Shown here: piece after piece, positions 8,392 to 16,718 of the stretch
How positions within the stretch are numbered: the stretch's first letter is position 1
How the letters are laid out: every line of letters starts with the position of its first letter
DNA from: an uncultured Flavonifractor sp.
Lineage (GTDB): Bacteria > Bacillota > Clostridia > Oscillospirales > Oscillospiraceae
Length of the DNA: 64,000 bases
Direction: 5' to 3'
Assembly: GCA_910585415.1 (NCBI GenBank)
Contig: CAJUDT010000001.1
Span: 1 to 64,000 of the forward strand
Position numbers and translations under genes: made by a program
The notes under the pieces: model-generated
Database searches by the model: none
What the model was told of the DNA's origin: nothing
What the model saw: the letters and a program-made list of their open reading frames with translations, nothing else

Positions 8392-9777
8392 CTATTCGCT
8401 CAACCCGGCGTCAATGGCCTTGAGGGCAATGGCGCATTCCAGACGTTTGCGCTCCAGTTCGCATCCAATCTGGTGGGGCCGTTTGATATCTCCGTTGACC
8501 AGCAGGTTGGAGGCGCTGCACCCGCCGGAGCAGTAGAACCGCGCCCAGCAAGCCCGGCACTCGTCCCTTGTGTAGATGTTCAATCCGGCAAACCGTTCCG
8601 AGAGGCTCTGGTCAAAGGTCCCCTCGTGTACACTGCCCAGCTTGTACTCTTCCAGACCCACAAACTGGTGACAGGGGTAAATGTCCCCCTCGGGCGTTAT
8701 GGCCACATATTCGCACCCGGCTCCGCACCCCCGCAGGCGCTTAATGACGCAGGGCCCCTGGGACAGGTCCACGTTGAAGTGGAAGAAGTTTGTCTCCCGG
8801 TGGTCCCGCAGGTACTCTGCCAGACGCTCATATTCCGTCAGCAGCTCGGGCAGGTCCTCCTCCTGGAGCGCGTAGGGGTCCTCCCGCTTCCCGACCACCG
8901 GTTCCACCGAGACATGCTTACCGATTGCCGCCAGGGCCTTTACGTCCTCCGCAAAATCCTTATGAAAGCGGGTGAAGGTGCCGCGGAGATAATAGTCTTT
9001 GGTGCCCCGGCCGGCAATCAGCTTTTGGAACTTGGGGACAATGACATCATAGCTCCCCTTCCCGTTGACGGTGGGGCGCAGGTCGTCGTTGACCTCCCGC
9101 CGGCCGTCCAGAGAGAGAACCGCATTGGACATCTCCCGGTTGATGTAGTCGATGGTTTCATCGTCCAGCAGGACCCCGTTGGTGGTAATAGTAAAGCGGA
9201 AACACTTGTCAGCTGCTCCCTCAATGGAACGGGCGTATTCCACCGTTCGTTTCACTGTGTCCAAGGCCATCAGAGGTTCTCCGCCGAAAAAGTCCACCTC
9301 AATGTTCCGCCGGGGGCCGGATTTCTCCACCACAAAGTCGATGGCCCGTTTGGCCGTCTCAAAGTCCATGGTCATCCGGTGTCCAGTGCCAAAGTCGCCG
9401 GTACCGGCAAAGCAGTATTTACACCGCAGGTTGCAGTCGTGGGACACATGGAGGCACAGGGCCTTTACCAAAGCCTGCTGCTGCATGGAGGCGGCCTTGT
9501 CCCGGTCGATGTAGTCGTCCGCCTCAAACAGAAGGCCCTCCGCCGCCAGAGCGGACAGCTCGTCCCAGGCCTCCGCCAGGAGTTCAGGCTTGTATTGGGG
9601 CAGGGCGGCACAGAGCTCCGCCGGACAGCCGTTTTCCCAGTCGGGCACGGCTCCCCCCCGCTCCACGAGAGCCCGGAGCAGATCGAACGTTACGCCGTCC
9701 AGCACGTGGACCGCGCCGCTGTTTACGTCTACGGCGATTTTTACGCCGAGGGCTTCAAAGGTATGTACGGTTGTCAT
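8392..9777 (-). CDS. scfB: Radical SAM maturase of SCIFF peptide (thioether-forming)
   Basis: This is a 461-residue SPASM-type radical SAM enzyme. The N-terminal RiPP-recognition-like region begins MTTVHTFEALG. The SAM-binding cluster CNLRCKYC gives Cys115, 119 and 122. FFGGEPL and FTITTNG follow, and the C-terminal auxiliary-cluster region has CGAGCEYVAITPEGDIYPC and CRACWARFYCSGGCS. Such enzymes install thioether cross-links between cysteines and acceptor residues of the adjacent six-cysteine precursor. I chose ATG 9777 because GAGAGGAAG precedes it and homologues start here. It is the last gene of the yajC-TIGR04086-scfA-scfB unit. Confidence 0.95.
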   Translation of the reverse strand: MTTVHTFEALGVKIAVDVNSGAVHVLDGVTFDLLRALVERGGAVPDWENGCPAELCAALPQYKPELLAEAWDELSALAAEGLLFEADDYIDRDKAASMQQQALVKALCLHVSHDCNLRCKYCFAGTGDFGTGHRMTMDFETAKRAIDFVVEKSGPRRNIEVDFFGGEPLMALDTVKRTVEYARSIEGAADKCFRFTITTNGVLLDDETIDYINREMSNAVLSLDGRREVNDDLRPTVNGKGSYDVIVPKFQKLIAGRGTKDYYLRGTFTRFHKDFAEDVKALAAIGKHVSVEPVVGKREDPYALQEEDLPELLTEYERLAEYLRDHRETNFFHFNVDLSQGPCVIKRLRGCGAGCEYVAITPEGDIYPCHQFVGLEEYKLGSVHEGTFDQSLSERFAGLNIYTRDECRACWARFYCSGGCSASNLLVNGDIKRPHQIGCELERKRLECAIALKAIDAGLSE

Positions 9778-9858
9778 TGCACGTCTTCCTCTCAATCGTA
9801 ATAGGCCAGCAGCTCGTCCATTTGACTGCTCACGCTTTTCCATCCAAATATCAAACAG

Positions 9859-9888
9859 CAAAAAGGCAGGCGCTTGCAAGCGCCCGCC
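9859..9888 (-). terminator. Intercistronic terminator/attenuator between scfA and scfB
   Basis: On the minus strand a GC-rich hairpin (9865-9888, centred on an AGCGCTTGCAAGCGC-like core) is followed directly by five U residues. It sits 18 bp after the scfA stop and about 80 bp before scfB. Partial termination here would yield more precursor than maturase mRNA. Confidence 0.75.
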
Positions 9889-9905
9889 CTTTCAGGCTTT
9901 TGGGT

Positions 9906-10046
9906 TTACTTATTCTCGCACTTCTGGTTGGCCACCGTGCAAGAGGTTTTGCAGGCGGACTGGCAAGAGGTCTGGCACTCGCCGCAGCCGCCGTGAGCGG
10001 CGCTGTTCTTCAGTGTCGCGCCGTTGAGCGTCTTGATATGCTTCAT
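9906..10046 (-). CDS. scfA: Six-cysteine SCIFF ribosomal peptide precursor
   Basis: This 46-residue peptide begins MKHIKTLNGATLKNS. Its C-terminal half holds six cysteines in a 25-residue stretch (pattern CxxCxxxCxxxCxxxC, then a last C three residues from the end), the hallmark of the six-Cys-in-forty-five SCIFF family found nearly universally in Clostridia. The reading frame opens behind GGGAGGGAA. It is modified by the adjacent scfB product to form thioether bonds. The biological role of SCIFF is unresolved. Confidence 0.96.
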   Translation of the reverse strand: MKHIKTLNGATLKNSAAHGGCGECQTSCQSACKTSCTVANQKCENK

Positions 10047-10111
10047 ATTCTGTTTCCCTCCCCTGCTCTTGACTTTGGAGAGATTATAGCACAGGCAGGC
10101 GGCAAATTCAA

Positions 10112-10537
10112 TCACTTTCTGCGTTTTTTCTTGACGGACTTCTTTTTTCCGCTCCCCAGCAGCCCCGCGGCGGCTCCGCCGCACAGACAGCCGCAGGCCA
10201 GACCAATGCCCCCCTGCTCCACCGAATGGGCGTCAAACAGCAGAACGCCCACCGTCAGCAGCAGCAAAAAGAGCACTCCTCCGGTACATAAGCCCACAAT
10301 CAGCGCCCTGGCGCCGCACCGGCGCACGGCCAGCAGCCCCCCGGCAAAGCTGCCCAATACACAGCCTGCCACCGTCACCTGATAGAGCAGCCCCTCCCCC
10401 AGGGCTCCCCTGGAGATGGCCACCGAGGCCAGCAGCAGCACCGCCAGACTCACCAGCAGTGCCGCCGCGCCGCCCAGCACGACCCCCGTGCCGCAGCGGA
10501 CCAGCATGGCCGTCTGGTCCTCTTCGTTTTTCCGCAT
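10112..10537 (-). CDS. TIGR04086 family membrane protein
   Basis: This 141-residue protein has four hydrophobic helices, glycine-rich loops and a very basic tail (GSGKKKSVKKKRRK). The TIGR04086 assignment rests on size, topology and position next to yajC and SCIFF. The function is unknown. I chose the ATG at 10537 (MRKNEEDQ) because a run of eight G residues precedes it. Translation from the further-upstream start would overlap yajC. It may take part in membrane handling of SCIFF, but this is inference from context. Confidence 0.8.
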   Translation of the reverse strand: MRKNEEDQTAMLVRCGTGVVLGGAAALLVSLAVLLLASVAISRGALGEGLLYQVTVAGCVLGSFAGGLLAVRRCGARALIVGLCTGGVLFLLLLTVGVLLFDAHSVEQGGIGLACGCLCGGAAAGLLGSGKKKSVKKKRRK

Positions 10538-10664
10538 AGCGCGTCCCCCCCTTGCACTTGTTCCTGTTGGAGCATATGCGGCGGGGGTGCTTGTCATGCC
10601 TGGTTTGCCGTGCGGGCATAAAAAACGGGACCGGCTTCCATGAGGCCAGTCCCGTCCGCTTCTA

Positions 10665-10991
10665 TTACTTCTTGCTCTCCGCAGAGACACGCTTTCCCGC
10701 CACAGCGGTCTTGGTGAACTCCACCCGCACCCGGTCGGCGCTGGTTTCGATCACCACCGTGTCCTCCTTGATGGCGCAGATGGTACCCACCAGACCGCCG
10801 ATGGTGGAAATCTCGTCTCCCACCGCCAGCTCGCTGCGCATCTTTTCCTCGGCCTTTTTCCGCTTATTCTCCGGGCGGATCATCATGAAATAAAAGACTG
10901 CGATGAGAAGCACAAAGGGCAAAACGGTCATCAACAGACTGCCGGAACCCATTCCCTCCTGTGCCAGTACCGCACTCGCTGCTTGTATCAA
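10665..10991 (-). CDS. yajC: Preprotein translocase subunit YajC
   Basis: YajC is a small accessory subunit of the SecDF-YajC complex. The 108 residues contain one N-terminal transmembrane helix (LLMTVLPFVLLIAVFYFMMI), the conserved RPENKRKK motif and a soluble IsTiGGLvGtI-type domain. The start is TTG at 10991, behind GGAGGGG. It heads the yajC-TIGR04086-scfA-scfB unit. SecD and SecF are not found in this window. Confidence 0.93.
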   Translation of the reverse strand: MIQAASAVLAQEGMGSGSLLMTVLPFVLLIAVFYFMMIRPENKRKKAEEKMRSELAVGDEISTIGGLVGTICAIKEDTVVIETSADRVRVEFTKTAVAGKRVSAESKK

Positions 10992-11014
10992 ATGTATCCC
11001 CTCCGTTCAAACTA

Positions 11015-11032
11015 TGACAGCCACAGCTGTCA
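11015..11032 (-). other. Leader hairpin of yajC mRNA
   Basis: A perfect 7-bp inverted repeat (11015-11021 with 11026-11032, 4-nt loop) lies between the likely transcription start and the yajC ribosome site. Function unknown; it may stabilise the mRNA 5' end. Confidence 0.4.
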
Positions 11033-11042
11033 CGTAAGGTTT

Positions 11043-11071
11043 ATTATAAAACGAAATGCAGGATTTGACAA
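11043..11071 (-). promoter_or_regulatory. Promoter of yajC-scfA-scfB
   Basis: On the minus strand TTGTCA and a consensus TATAAT are separated by 17 bp, about 50 nt upstream of yajC. This is one of the strongest promoters in the window. Confidence 0.7.
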
Positions 11072-11215
11072 GCCCTTTTCACGGAAAATGTGCCAAATCC
11101 TCACGGGGCACACAAAACCCTCCCGAAATATTCCAAAATATCTTGCTGAATCTGCCCGGATGCCGTAAAATAAGTACAGCAAGTCCCACTCCTTTGGGAT
11201 GAATTGGGTGAAATC

Positions 11216-11257
11216 ATGATTGTTTGGATCAACGGCGCGTTTGGCGGCGGTTTGTGA
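11216..11257 (+). pseudogene. Fossil N-terminus of a TmrB-like nucleotide kinase
   Basis: A plus-strand ATG opens 13 codons reading MIVWINGAFGGG before leucine and stop. This matches the start of TmrB/tunicamycin-resistance-type P-loop proteins, whose N-terminus is M-I-x-W-I-N-G-A-F-G-x-G-K-T. The sequence breaks exactly where Lys-Thr of Walker A should follow. Nothing downstream continues the fold in any frame before tgt. It is best read as a deletion remnant. The surrounding 10992-11296 interval otherwise holds only the yajC promoter. Confidence 0.55.
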
Positions 11258-11296
11258 CCAAGTGCCGGCATATCAGAGGGTAGGCGTCAGGGACCT

Positions 11297-12427
11297 CTAC
11301 AGCCGCCGGGCCAGCTTTTCGGAATACTCGGCCCGGAAGGCGGCGAAGGCACCGTTGTCCAGGGCCTCCCGAATGCGCCGGGTCAGGGTGTTGTAGAAGT
11401 ACAGATTGTGGAGCACCGCCAGCCGCATGGCCAGCATTTCCTCCGCCGTGAACAGATGGCGCAGGTAGGCCCGGGAGAAGCTCTGGCACACCGGACAGCC
11501 GCAGGCGGGGTCAATGGGCCCGCCGTCCAGCTTGTGCTTTTCATTTTTGATGTTGATAGCCCCCTCCCAGGTGTAGAGCTTGCCGTGGCGGGCGTTGCGG
11601 GCGGGCATCACGCAGTCGAAGAAGTCCACCCCACGGGCCACCGCCTCAATGATGTTAGAGGGTGTCCCCACCCCCATGAGATACCGGGGCTTGTCCTGAG
11701 GCATGTGGGGCTCTACCTGGTCGATGATGTCATACATGACCTGGGTGGGCTCCCCCACCGCAAGACCGCCAATGGCATAGCCCTCACAGGGAATTTTCGC
11801 CGTTTCCTTCATATGCCAGACCCGCAAATCCGGAAAAGTTGCCCCCTGGTTGATGCCAAAGAGCATCTGGCCCGGATTCACTGTGTCCGGCAGGGCATTA
11901 AGCCGGTCATGCTCCGCCTTACACCGCTCCAGCCAGCGCAGAGTTCGTTCGCAGGAGGCTTTGGCGTACTCGTAAGGGGCGGGGTTCTCCACACACTCAT
12001 CAAAGGCCATGGCGATATCGCTGCCCAGGTTGGATTGAATCTGCATGGATTCTTCCGGTCCCATAAAGATTTTCCGCCCGTCGATGTGGGAAGCAAAGGT
12101 GACCCCTTCCTCTTTGATTTTCCGCAGGCCCGCCAGAGAGAACACCTGAAACCCGCCGGAATCGGTGAGGATGGGGCCGTCCCAGTGCATGAAGGTATGC
12201 AGGCCGCCCAGCTCCCGCACCACCCGGTCCCCCGGCCGCAGGTGCAGGTGGTACGTATTGGACAGCTCCACCTGACAGCCGATTTCCTTCAGGTCCAGGG
12301 CGGAGACAGCCCCTTTGATAGCCCCTTGGGTGCCCACGTTCATGAACACCGGGGTCTGTACCGTGCCGTGGGGGCAGGTAAATTCCCCCCGCCGGGCTTT
12401 TCCTTCTGTTTTAATTACCTTGAACAC
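11297..12427 (-). CDS. tgt: tRNA-guanine transglycosylase
   Basis: Tgt exchanges guanine-34 for preQ1 in tRNAs with GUN anticodons, the first committed tRNA step of queuosine synthesis. The 376-residue TIM-barrel protein has the proton-acceptor Asp in DSGGFQVFSL near residue 93, the nucleophile region with GGLAVGEP, and the zinc site CGCPVCQSF...YLRHLF near the C-terminus. The start is GTG behind AAAAGGAG. queA, the next pathway enzyme, lies 1.5 kb away, separated by the TetR gene and two plus-strand genes. Confidence 0.96.
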   Translation of the reverse strand: MFKVIKTEGKARRGEFTCPHGTVQTPVFMNVGTQGAIKGAVSALDLKEIGCQVELSNTYHLHLRPGDRVVRELGGLHTFMHWDGPILTDSGGFQVFSLAGLRKIKEEGVTFASHIDGRKIFMGPEESMQIQSNLGSDIAMAFDECVENPAPYEYAKASCERTLRWLERCKAEHDRLNALPDTVNPGQMLFGINQGATFPDLRVWHMKETAKIPCEGYAIGGLAVGEPTQVMYDIIDQVEPHMPQDKPRYLMGVGTPSNIIEAVARGVDFFDCVMPARNARHGKLYTWEGAINIKNEKHKLDGGPIDPACGCPVCQSFSRAYLRHLFTAEEMLAMRLAVLHNLYFYNTLTRRIREALDNGAFAAFRAEYSEKLARRL

Positions 12428-12463
12428 GCAAAAACTCCTTTTTTCAAGCTGTCATGAACCGCC

Positions 12464-13036
12464 TCACGCAAAGGCGGACATGCCCTGGTTGATAAAGCGC
12501 AGCAGCAGCTCCGCCATTTCGCTGGGTGTCTTTTCCATCTCCGTGCGCAGCCAGTTCTGAACCACGCCAATGCTCCCGTTGACCAAATAGAGGTAGAGGT
12601 ATTCTGCCGTCTCCGGGTCGATGTCCCTGGGGCTGGACAGCCACTGCTCCATATAGCGCCCCTGGCACAGGTCCATGACCCGCTTTTGAAAGGTCACATC
12701 CCCCCGCTCACTGAGGAGCAGGCGGCAAAAGCTGCTGTTGTCCTGGATATAGCGAAAAATATTCTCCAAAATACGGAAGGTCCCGTCGCTGTTGTTCATG
12801 TCAAAGTAGGCCAGATTGGCGTTGATTTCGTCCAGGATTTCGTCCTCAACCTGCCGGAGCAGGTCGTATTGGTCCCGGTAGTGGGCATAAAAGGTGCTTC
12901 GGTTCACGTCGGCCCGCTGGCACAGCTCTTTAATCGTGATTTTGTTGATTCCCTTTTGGAGCATGAGCTCCATCAGGCTCTCTCTGAGGGCTGTCCGGGT
13001 ATACCGGGTCCGCCGGTCCTGCTTTCCGCCGCTCAT
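12464..13036 (-). CDS. TetR/AcrR family transcriptional regulator
   Basis: The 190-residue repressor begins MSGGKQDRRTRYTRTAL. The N-terminal helix-turn-helix spans ITIKELCQRADVNRSTFYAHY, near residues 31-51. The C-terminal ligand domain is mostly helical and resembles the TetR_C_8 type. I chose the ATG at 13036; an AGGAG lies about 16 nt upstream, so the start is moderately certain. It lies 36 bp upstream of tgt in the same direction and is divergent from the gene at 13282, which could be its target. Confidence 0.85.
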   Translation of the reverse strand: MSGGKQDRRTRYTRTALRESLMELMLQKGINKITIKELCQRADVNRSTFYAHYRDQYDLLRQVEDEILDEINANLAYFDMNNSDGTFRILENIFRYIQDNSSFCRLLLSERGDVTFQKRVMDLCQGRYMEQWLSSPRDIDPETAEYLYLYLVNGSIGVVQNWLRTEMEKTPSEMAELLLRFINQGMSAFA

Positions 13037-13111
13037 GGAGGCATCACCACATCTCCTGCTCATCTGCGGCGTGTGAAAAGAGCTTGCAGCCCGTCCCATG
13101 CCCGCCACACG

Positions 13112-13140
13112 ATTATACAGGATACCCCGGCCGATTGCAA
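13112..13140 (-). promoter_or_regulatory. Promoter of the TetR gene
   Basis: On the minus strand TTGCAA and TATAAT are separated by 17 bp, roughly 75 nt upstream of the chosen start. Confidence 0.6.
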
Positions 13141-13212
13141 GCTGCGGCAGGAAAGTTCCCTCCATTGGACGGCGCACTGTTCACATGTTTTCAAATTTTT
13201 CTGAAAGAGAGC

Positions 13213-13240
13213 TTGAGTTCGACAAAATTTATGATATAAT
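13213..13240 (+). promoter_or_regulatory. Promoter of the gene at 13282
   Basis: TTGAGT and a perfect TATAAT are separated by 16 bp, giving a leader of about 35 nt. The whole region 13180-13250 is strikingly AT-rich, as expected of a divergent promoter region. Confidence 0.6.
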
Positions 13241-13281
13241 ATTAGTCATTCGGTAAAAATCTGCAGTAAAGTGGTGAGAAT

Positions 13282-13680
13282 ATGAGTGAATTTGATCTGC
13301 AATTGGACTATTACCAGCTGCTCAATCTGCACAAGGCACTATTAGAGGCAAAGTTCCACACAAAGCCCGACAATGAACTGGTGTCGGCCAGCCCATTGGT
13401 CGCAAGCGTTTATATCCAGGTACGCAATCTGCTGCTCAGAAGCGGCAGGTCCGAGCAATGGGAGGAATGGTTTCAGCTGAAGAACCGGCCGGAATACAGG
13501 AGACGCGCCATTCTGCGTTTGCTGAAAAGCAAGCGCTGGAGTAAGGCATCTCCCAAGGAGAGGCGAAAAATCATGGAGGACCATTTAGCGCCGTTTATCT
13601 ACAGTGAAGAGGAACTGTGTCAGGCGCTCTCCGACGCGGAGGCGGCGTCTCAGCCGGTACCGGACCCCGCTGCGGAATAA
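13282..13680 (+). CDS. Hypothetical protein, charged helical
   Basis: I do not recognise this 132-residue protein. It begins MSEFDLQLDYYQLLNLHKAL and appears almost wholly helical, with a strongly basic centre (RPEYRRRAILRLLKSKRWSK) and an acidic tail. No membrane segment or signal is visible. A GTGGTGAG ribosome site and a good promoter support expression. It is divergent from the TetR gene. Nucleic-acid binding is possible given the basic patch, but this is only a guess. Confidence 0.7.
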   Translation: MSEFDLQLDYYQLLNLHKALLEAKFHTKPDNELVSASPLVASVYIQVRNLLLRSGRSEQWEEWFQLKNRPEYRRRAILRLLKSKRWSKASPKERRKIMEDHLAPFIYSEEELCQALSDAEAASQPVPDPAAE

Positions 13681-13720
13681 ATCGCACACTGGGGGGAAAA
13701 CTGCCCTTGAGGTGAGTTTT

Positions 13721-13897
13721 ATGCCGAAACGAGGAATGGCCCGCCCGGAGCGCACCCATACCCAGCCCCGGAACGAGGTTCCCCCAGTACCGGAGCTCCA
13801 GGGGAAGGCCAAACACAGCAAAGGTCAGGCTAGGCCGATTATTTCCGGGACCTCTGGCCCCGAAATGAAGGTTTATCATCAGACAAACAGCCATTGA
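13721..13897 (+). CDS. Small proline/basic-rich protein
   Basis: This 58-residue frame starts MPKRGMARPERTHTQPRNE behind GAGGTGA (7 nt spacing). It is rich in Pro, Arg, Lys and His, with no hydrophobic stretch or cysteine. Codon third positions look like those of neighbouring real genes. It ends just before a strong hairpin, so it fits as the second gene of a unit with the gene at 13282. The function is unknown. Confidence 0.55.
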   Translation: MPKRGMARPERTHTQPRNEVPPVPELQGKAKHSKGQARPIISGTSGPEMKVYHQTNSH

Positions 13898-13906
13898 CCC
13901 ACACAG

Positions 13907-13949
13907 AGCGCCCCCGGAACCCTTGTAATTAAAGGGTTCCGGGGGCGCT
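13907..13949. terminator. Hairpin terminator between convergent genes
   Basis: A perfect 18-bp inverted repeat (13907-13924 with 13932-13949, 7-nt loop) separates the plus-strand small gene from the minus-strand queA end. No U-tract is present on either side. It is probably bidirectional. Confidence 0.65.
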
Positions 13950-13957
13950 GTCTCAGT

Positions 13958-14983
13958 TCAACCAATGAACATGGCGTCTCCAAAGGAAAAGAAGCGGTAC
14001 CGCTGCTCCACGGCCTCCCGGTAGGCCTCCAGCACGTGCTCCCGGCCTGCCAGGGCGGAGACCAGCATAATCAGTGTGGACTCCGGCAGATGAAAGTTGG
14101 TAATCAGGCTGTCCAGCGCCTTGAATCGGTAGCCAGGGTAAATGAAGATATCCGTCCAACCGGCGCTCTCCTTCAAGGTCCCATCCTCTGCGGCCCAGCT
14201 CTCAATGGTGCGGCAGGAGGTGGTGCCCACACAGATGACCCTCCCCCCTGCCCGCTTGGTAGCGTTGATGGCCTCGGCGGTTTCAGCGGAAATCATACAG
14301 TATTCTGCGTGCATCTCGTGGTCAGTAATTTCTTCCTCCTTCACTGGGCGGAAGGTTCCCAGTCCCACGTGAAGAGTCACATAGCACACCGTCACCCCCA
14401 TCGCCTCCACCTGAGCCAGGAGTTCTTTGGTGAAATGCAGTCCGGCGGTAGGCGCGGCGGCGGAGCCTACCGCACGGGAATACACGGTCTGATACCGTTC
14501 CGGGTCGGCCAGCTCGGCCTTGATATAGGGAGGCAGGGGCATTTTCCCCAGGCGCTCCAGAGTTTCCAGAAAAATCCCCTCATACTGGAACCGCACCAGC
14601 CGGTTGCCGTTCTCACAGACCTCCAGCACCTGGGCGGTGAGGGCCCCGTCTCCGAAGGACAGCCTTGTGCCCGCCTTCAGCCGCCGTCCGGGGCGGACCA
14701 GACATTCCCAGACCTTTTCTCCCCGGTCGATGAGCAACAGTACCTCAGCCGCGCCGCCGCCGGGCTCCCGGTGGCCGATGAGCCGGGCGGGGAGCACGCG
14801 GGAGTCGTTGAGCACCAGGCAGTCCCCTGGCCGCAGGAGGCTGGGCAAATCGTAAAAGTGCGTATGGCGGCGGGCCCCGGTCTCCTTGTCCAACACCAGA
14901 AGCCGGGAGGCGTCCCGGCGCTCCAGCGGCGTCTGGGCAATGAGCTCCTGGGGGAGCTCGAAATCAAAGTCTGCGGTCTTTAT
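13958..14983 (-). CDS. queA: S-adenosylmethionine:tRNA ribosyltransferase-isomerase, apparent ATA start
   Basis: QueA transfers and isomerises the ribosyl group of SAM to preQ1-tRNA, making epoxyqueuosine. The conserved N-terminal block ([17 protein letters not shown], then RRDASRLL) is encoded upstream of the first standard start codon. The frame from that block back to the preceding in-frame stop has no ATG, GTG or TTG. The position equivalent to the usual start is ATA at 14983-14981, with AGGTG 7 nt upstream. From there the product is 341 residues, normal for QueA. The GTG at 14896 would delete 29 conserved residues. Later motifs ([29 protein letters not shown]) are intact. The ATA overlaps the TAA stop of the preceding SpoIID gene. 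Confidence 0.92.
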   Translation of the reverse strand: MKTADFDFELPQELIAQTPLERRDASRLLVLDKETGARRHTHFYDLPSLLRPGDCLVLNDSRVLPARLIGHREPGGGAAEVLLLIDRGEKVWECLVRPGRRLKAGTRLSFGDGALTAQVLEVCENGNRLVRFQYEGIFLETLERLGKMPLPPYIKAELADPERYQTVYSRAVGSAAAPTAGLHFTKELLAQVEAMGVTVCYVTLHVGLGTFRPVKEEEITDHEMHAEYCMISAETAEAINATKRAGGRVICVGTTSCRTIESWAAEDGTLKESAGWTDIFIYPGYRFKALDSLITNFHLPESTLIMLVSALAGREHVLEAYREAVEQRYRFFSFGDAMFIG

Positions 14984-16662
14984 GGCTGACGCACCTCAAT
15001 TCCTGTGTAGTAAAATTGCAAAATGTCCCGATAAGTATACCCGGAATGGGCCATAGCGTTGGCCCCCCACTGGCTCATACCGACACTGTGGCCCCAGCCG
15101 GAACCTGTAAAGGTAAAGACATTGCCAGTGCTGGTTGTACCGGCAGACGCGGTGCCTCCGGTAACCGGGGCCACCGCCCCGCTACCGTCGATGGCGTAGA
15201 CCTGTCCCGCTATGGGGCTGACGCCGCCGCTGCCGTCGATGGTATAGGCGCCGTTCAGGGTGGGAAGCGTATCGCCCTTGTTGACATAGTAGGCGGTGCC
15301 TTCCCCGCTGGTGCTGCCGCCGGAAATGGTGTAGCGCTGAGAACGCAGACCCAGGAAGGTCCGGCAGGCCTCCTTGGTGCGGGTAAAGGTTTTGCCGGAG
15401 GAATCTGTAAAGGTGATGGACACCACATTTCCCGTGGGCGAGGTTTTGGTGCTGACCGCCACAATGCCGGAATTGGTATAGCCCTTGGAATTGAGCAGGT
15501 CAGTGAGCTCCTGGCGGGTATAGGTCACGGTCCAGTTGTATTTTTCAATCTGGCTGGCGACTGCGGCCTCATAGGGGTCTATTTTGCCCTGGAGGTAGGG
15601 CACGTCCTCCGTCCAAACGTTGACCGCGCTCTCGGTGCCCCCGCCGTCGCTGTTGAAGTAGACCGGCTCGGTGAGGGTCCCGTTATACCAGATGTACTCG
15701 CCATAGGTTTCGTCCACCGCCCGGCGGCTGTTGTCCGTCATGCCGGCGATGCCCCGATAGGCCTGACAGTCCACACCGTTGCAGATATCAAAACCATAAG
15801 CGTCATGCTTGTGCTGGAGCAGTTTTCGGTATCCGTAGGTGCGGGCGCACACCGCCTGGGCCTTCAGCGCCTCCACCGGCCAGGAGGCCACCATCTCCGA
15901 GAGGATGACGCCCTGTACATAGTCCTCCATGGGCAGGACGTTCACCACAGTGATGTCTCCCCCATTGCGCCGGTACTGGAAGGAGCCGTAATAGACATTA
16001 TTGCGGAAAATCGTCTCCGTCTTGCTCCCATCGTCCAGGCCGGGCCGCACGGCCAGAAAGAGCCCCGCCGTGCTGTCGAACTGAAAGAGTATCCGGCTGG
16101 AACCCGTCTCCACCACAGACACACCGTTCCCGGAGGTACCCGCCACCTGGGCATCCGTCAGCCCCAGGCTGTCCCGCGCCGCCTGGGCGGAGGCGCTGTC
16201 CAGATAGGCCCCCACCCGCACCTGATAGGCCCCGTCCACCCAGGCGGGGAAGCCGCCGGGATAGGTGGAAGCGGCCATCTGGGCCCCGTAGAAGTCCGCA
16301 TAGGTCCCCGGAAGCAGCAGGTGGTAGCACCCCACCGCCGCTCCGCCGCTGGAAGCGCCGGTATACTGGCCGGAATTGTACCACACATTTTGGGTTTTGA
16401 CCACGGAAATGGCCGTGTGGCTGGTATTGCCCAGCTGCACAAAGTTCAGGTTCCCGTCAAAATATCCAAACCGGTAACCGCTCCCCACCTGATTGAGCAG
16501 GTTGGCCCCAGGCAGGGCATTGCTTCCAAAATAGAGCCCCACCCGGATGGTGGGATTGACCTGCACCTCCGCCGCCCGGGCGGGAATTGCAGGAAGCAGC
16601 AGCAAAACCGCCAACAGGGCACTGACGAAGTGTACAATTTCGTTCCGCCTTATTCGCATCAT
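14980..16662 (-). CDS. SpoIID/LytB domain protein, secreted
   Basis: The 560-residue protein has a Sec signal peptide (basic MMRIRRNEI, hydrophobic [14 protein letters not shown], cut after ARA). A long N-terminal region contains SPOR-like repeats ([21 protein letters not shown]). The SpoIID/LytB domain includes [42 protein letters not shown] and the terminal [15 protein letters not shown]. SpoIID is a lytic transglycosylase of engulfment. LytB-type members modify vegetative walls, so the role here is not settled. The ATG at 16662 follows GAGAGGA. An insert rich in Gly, Ser and Thr interrupts the domain near residues 455-515. Confidence 0.88.
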   Translation of the reverse strand: MMRIRRNEIVHFVSALLAVLLLLPAIPARAAEVQVNPTIRVGLYFGSNALPGANLLNQVGSGYRFGYFDGNLNFVQLGNTSHTAISVVKTQNVWYNSGQYTGASSGGAAVGCYHLLLPGTYADFYGAQMAASTYPGGFPAWVDGAYQVRVGAYLDSASAQAARDSLGLTDAQVAGTSGNGVSVVETGSSRILFQFDSTAGLFLAVRPGLDDGSKTETIFRNNVYYGSFQYRRNGGDITVVNVLPMEDYVQGVILSEMVASWPVEALKAQAVCARTYGYRKLLQHKHDAYGFDICNGVDCQAYRGIAGMTDNSRRAVDETYGEYIWYNGTLTEPVYFNSDGGGTESAVNVWTEDVPYLQGKIDPYEAAVASQIEKYNWTVTYTRQELTDLLNSKGYTNSGIVAVSTKTSPTGNVVSITFTDSSGKTFTRTKEACRTFLGLRSQRYTISGGSTSGEGTAYYVNKGDTLPTLNGAYTIDGSGGVSPIAGQVYAIDGSGAVAPVTGGTASAGTTSTGNVFTFTGSGWGHSVGMSQWGANAMAHSGYTYRDILQFYYTGIEVRQP

Positions 16663-16688
16663 TTGTATCCTCTCGCATTTTGGTTGGA

Positions 16689-16718
16689 TTGACACCGCAG
16701 TTTCACCTGTGGTACAAT
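16689..16718 (+). promoter_or_regulatory. Promoter of asd-dapA-dapB
   Basis: A consensus TTGACA and TACAAT are separated by 18 bp, giving a leader of about 210 nt. A second possible promoter (TGGAGA, 17 bp, TATAAT at 16811-16816) lies closer to asd. I could not recognise a lysine riboswitch fold in the leader. Confidence 0.6.

Noticed and set aside
8209..9801. A long plus-strand open frame of more than 500 codons
   Set aside because: It runs antisense across scfB, whose SAM and SPASM motifs are unmistakable. Its composition is low in plausible domains. It is a shadow frame of high-GC coding sequence.
11229..11489. Minus-strand frame overlapping tgt
   Set aside because: It is a shadow of tgt, with no start site of its own.
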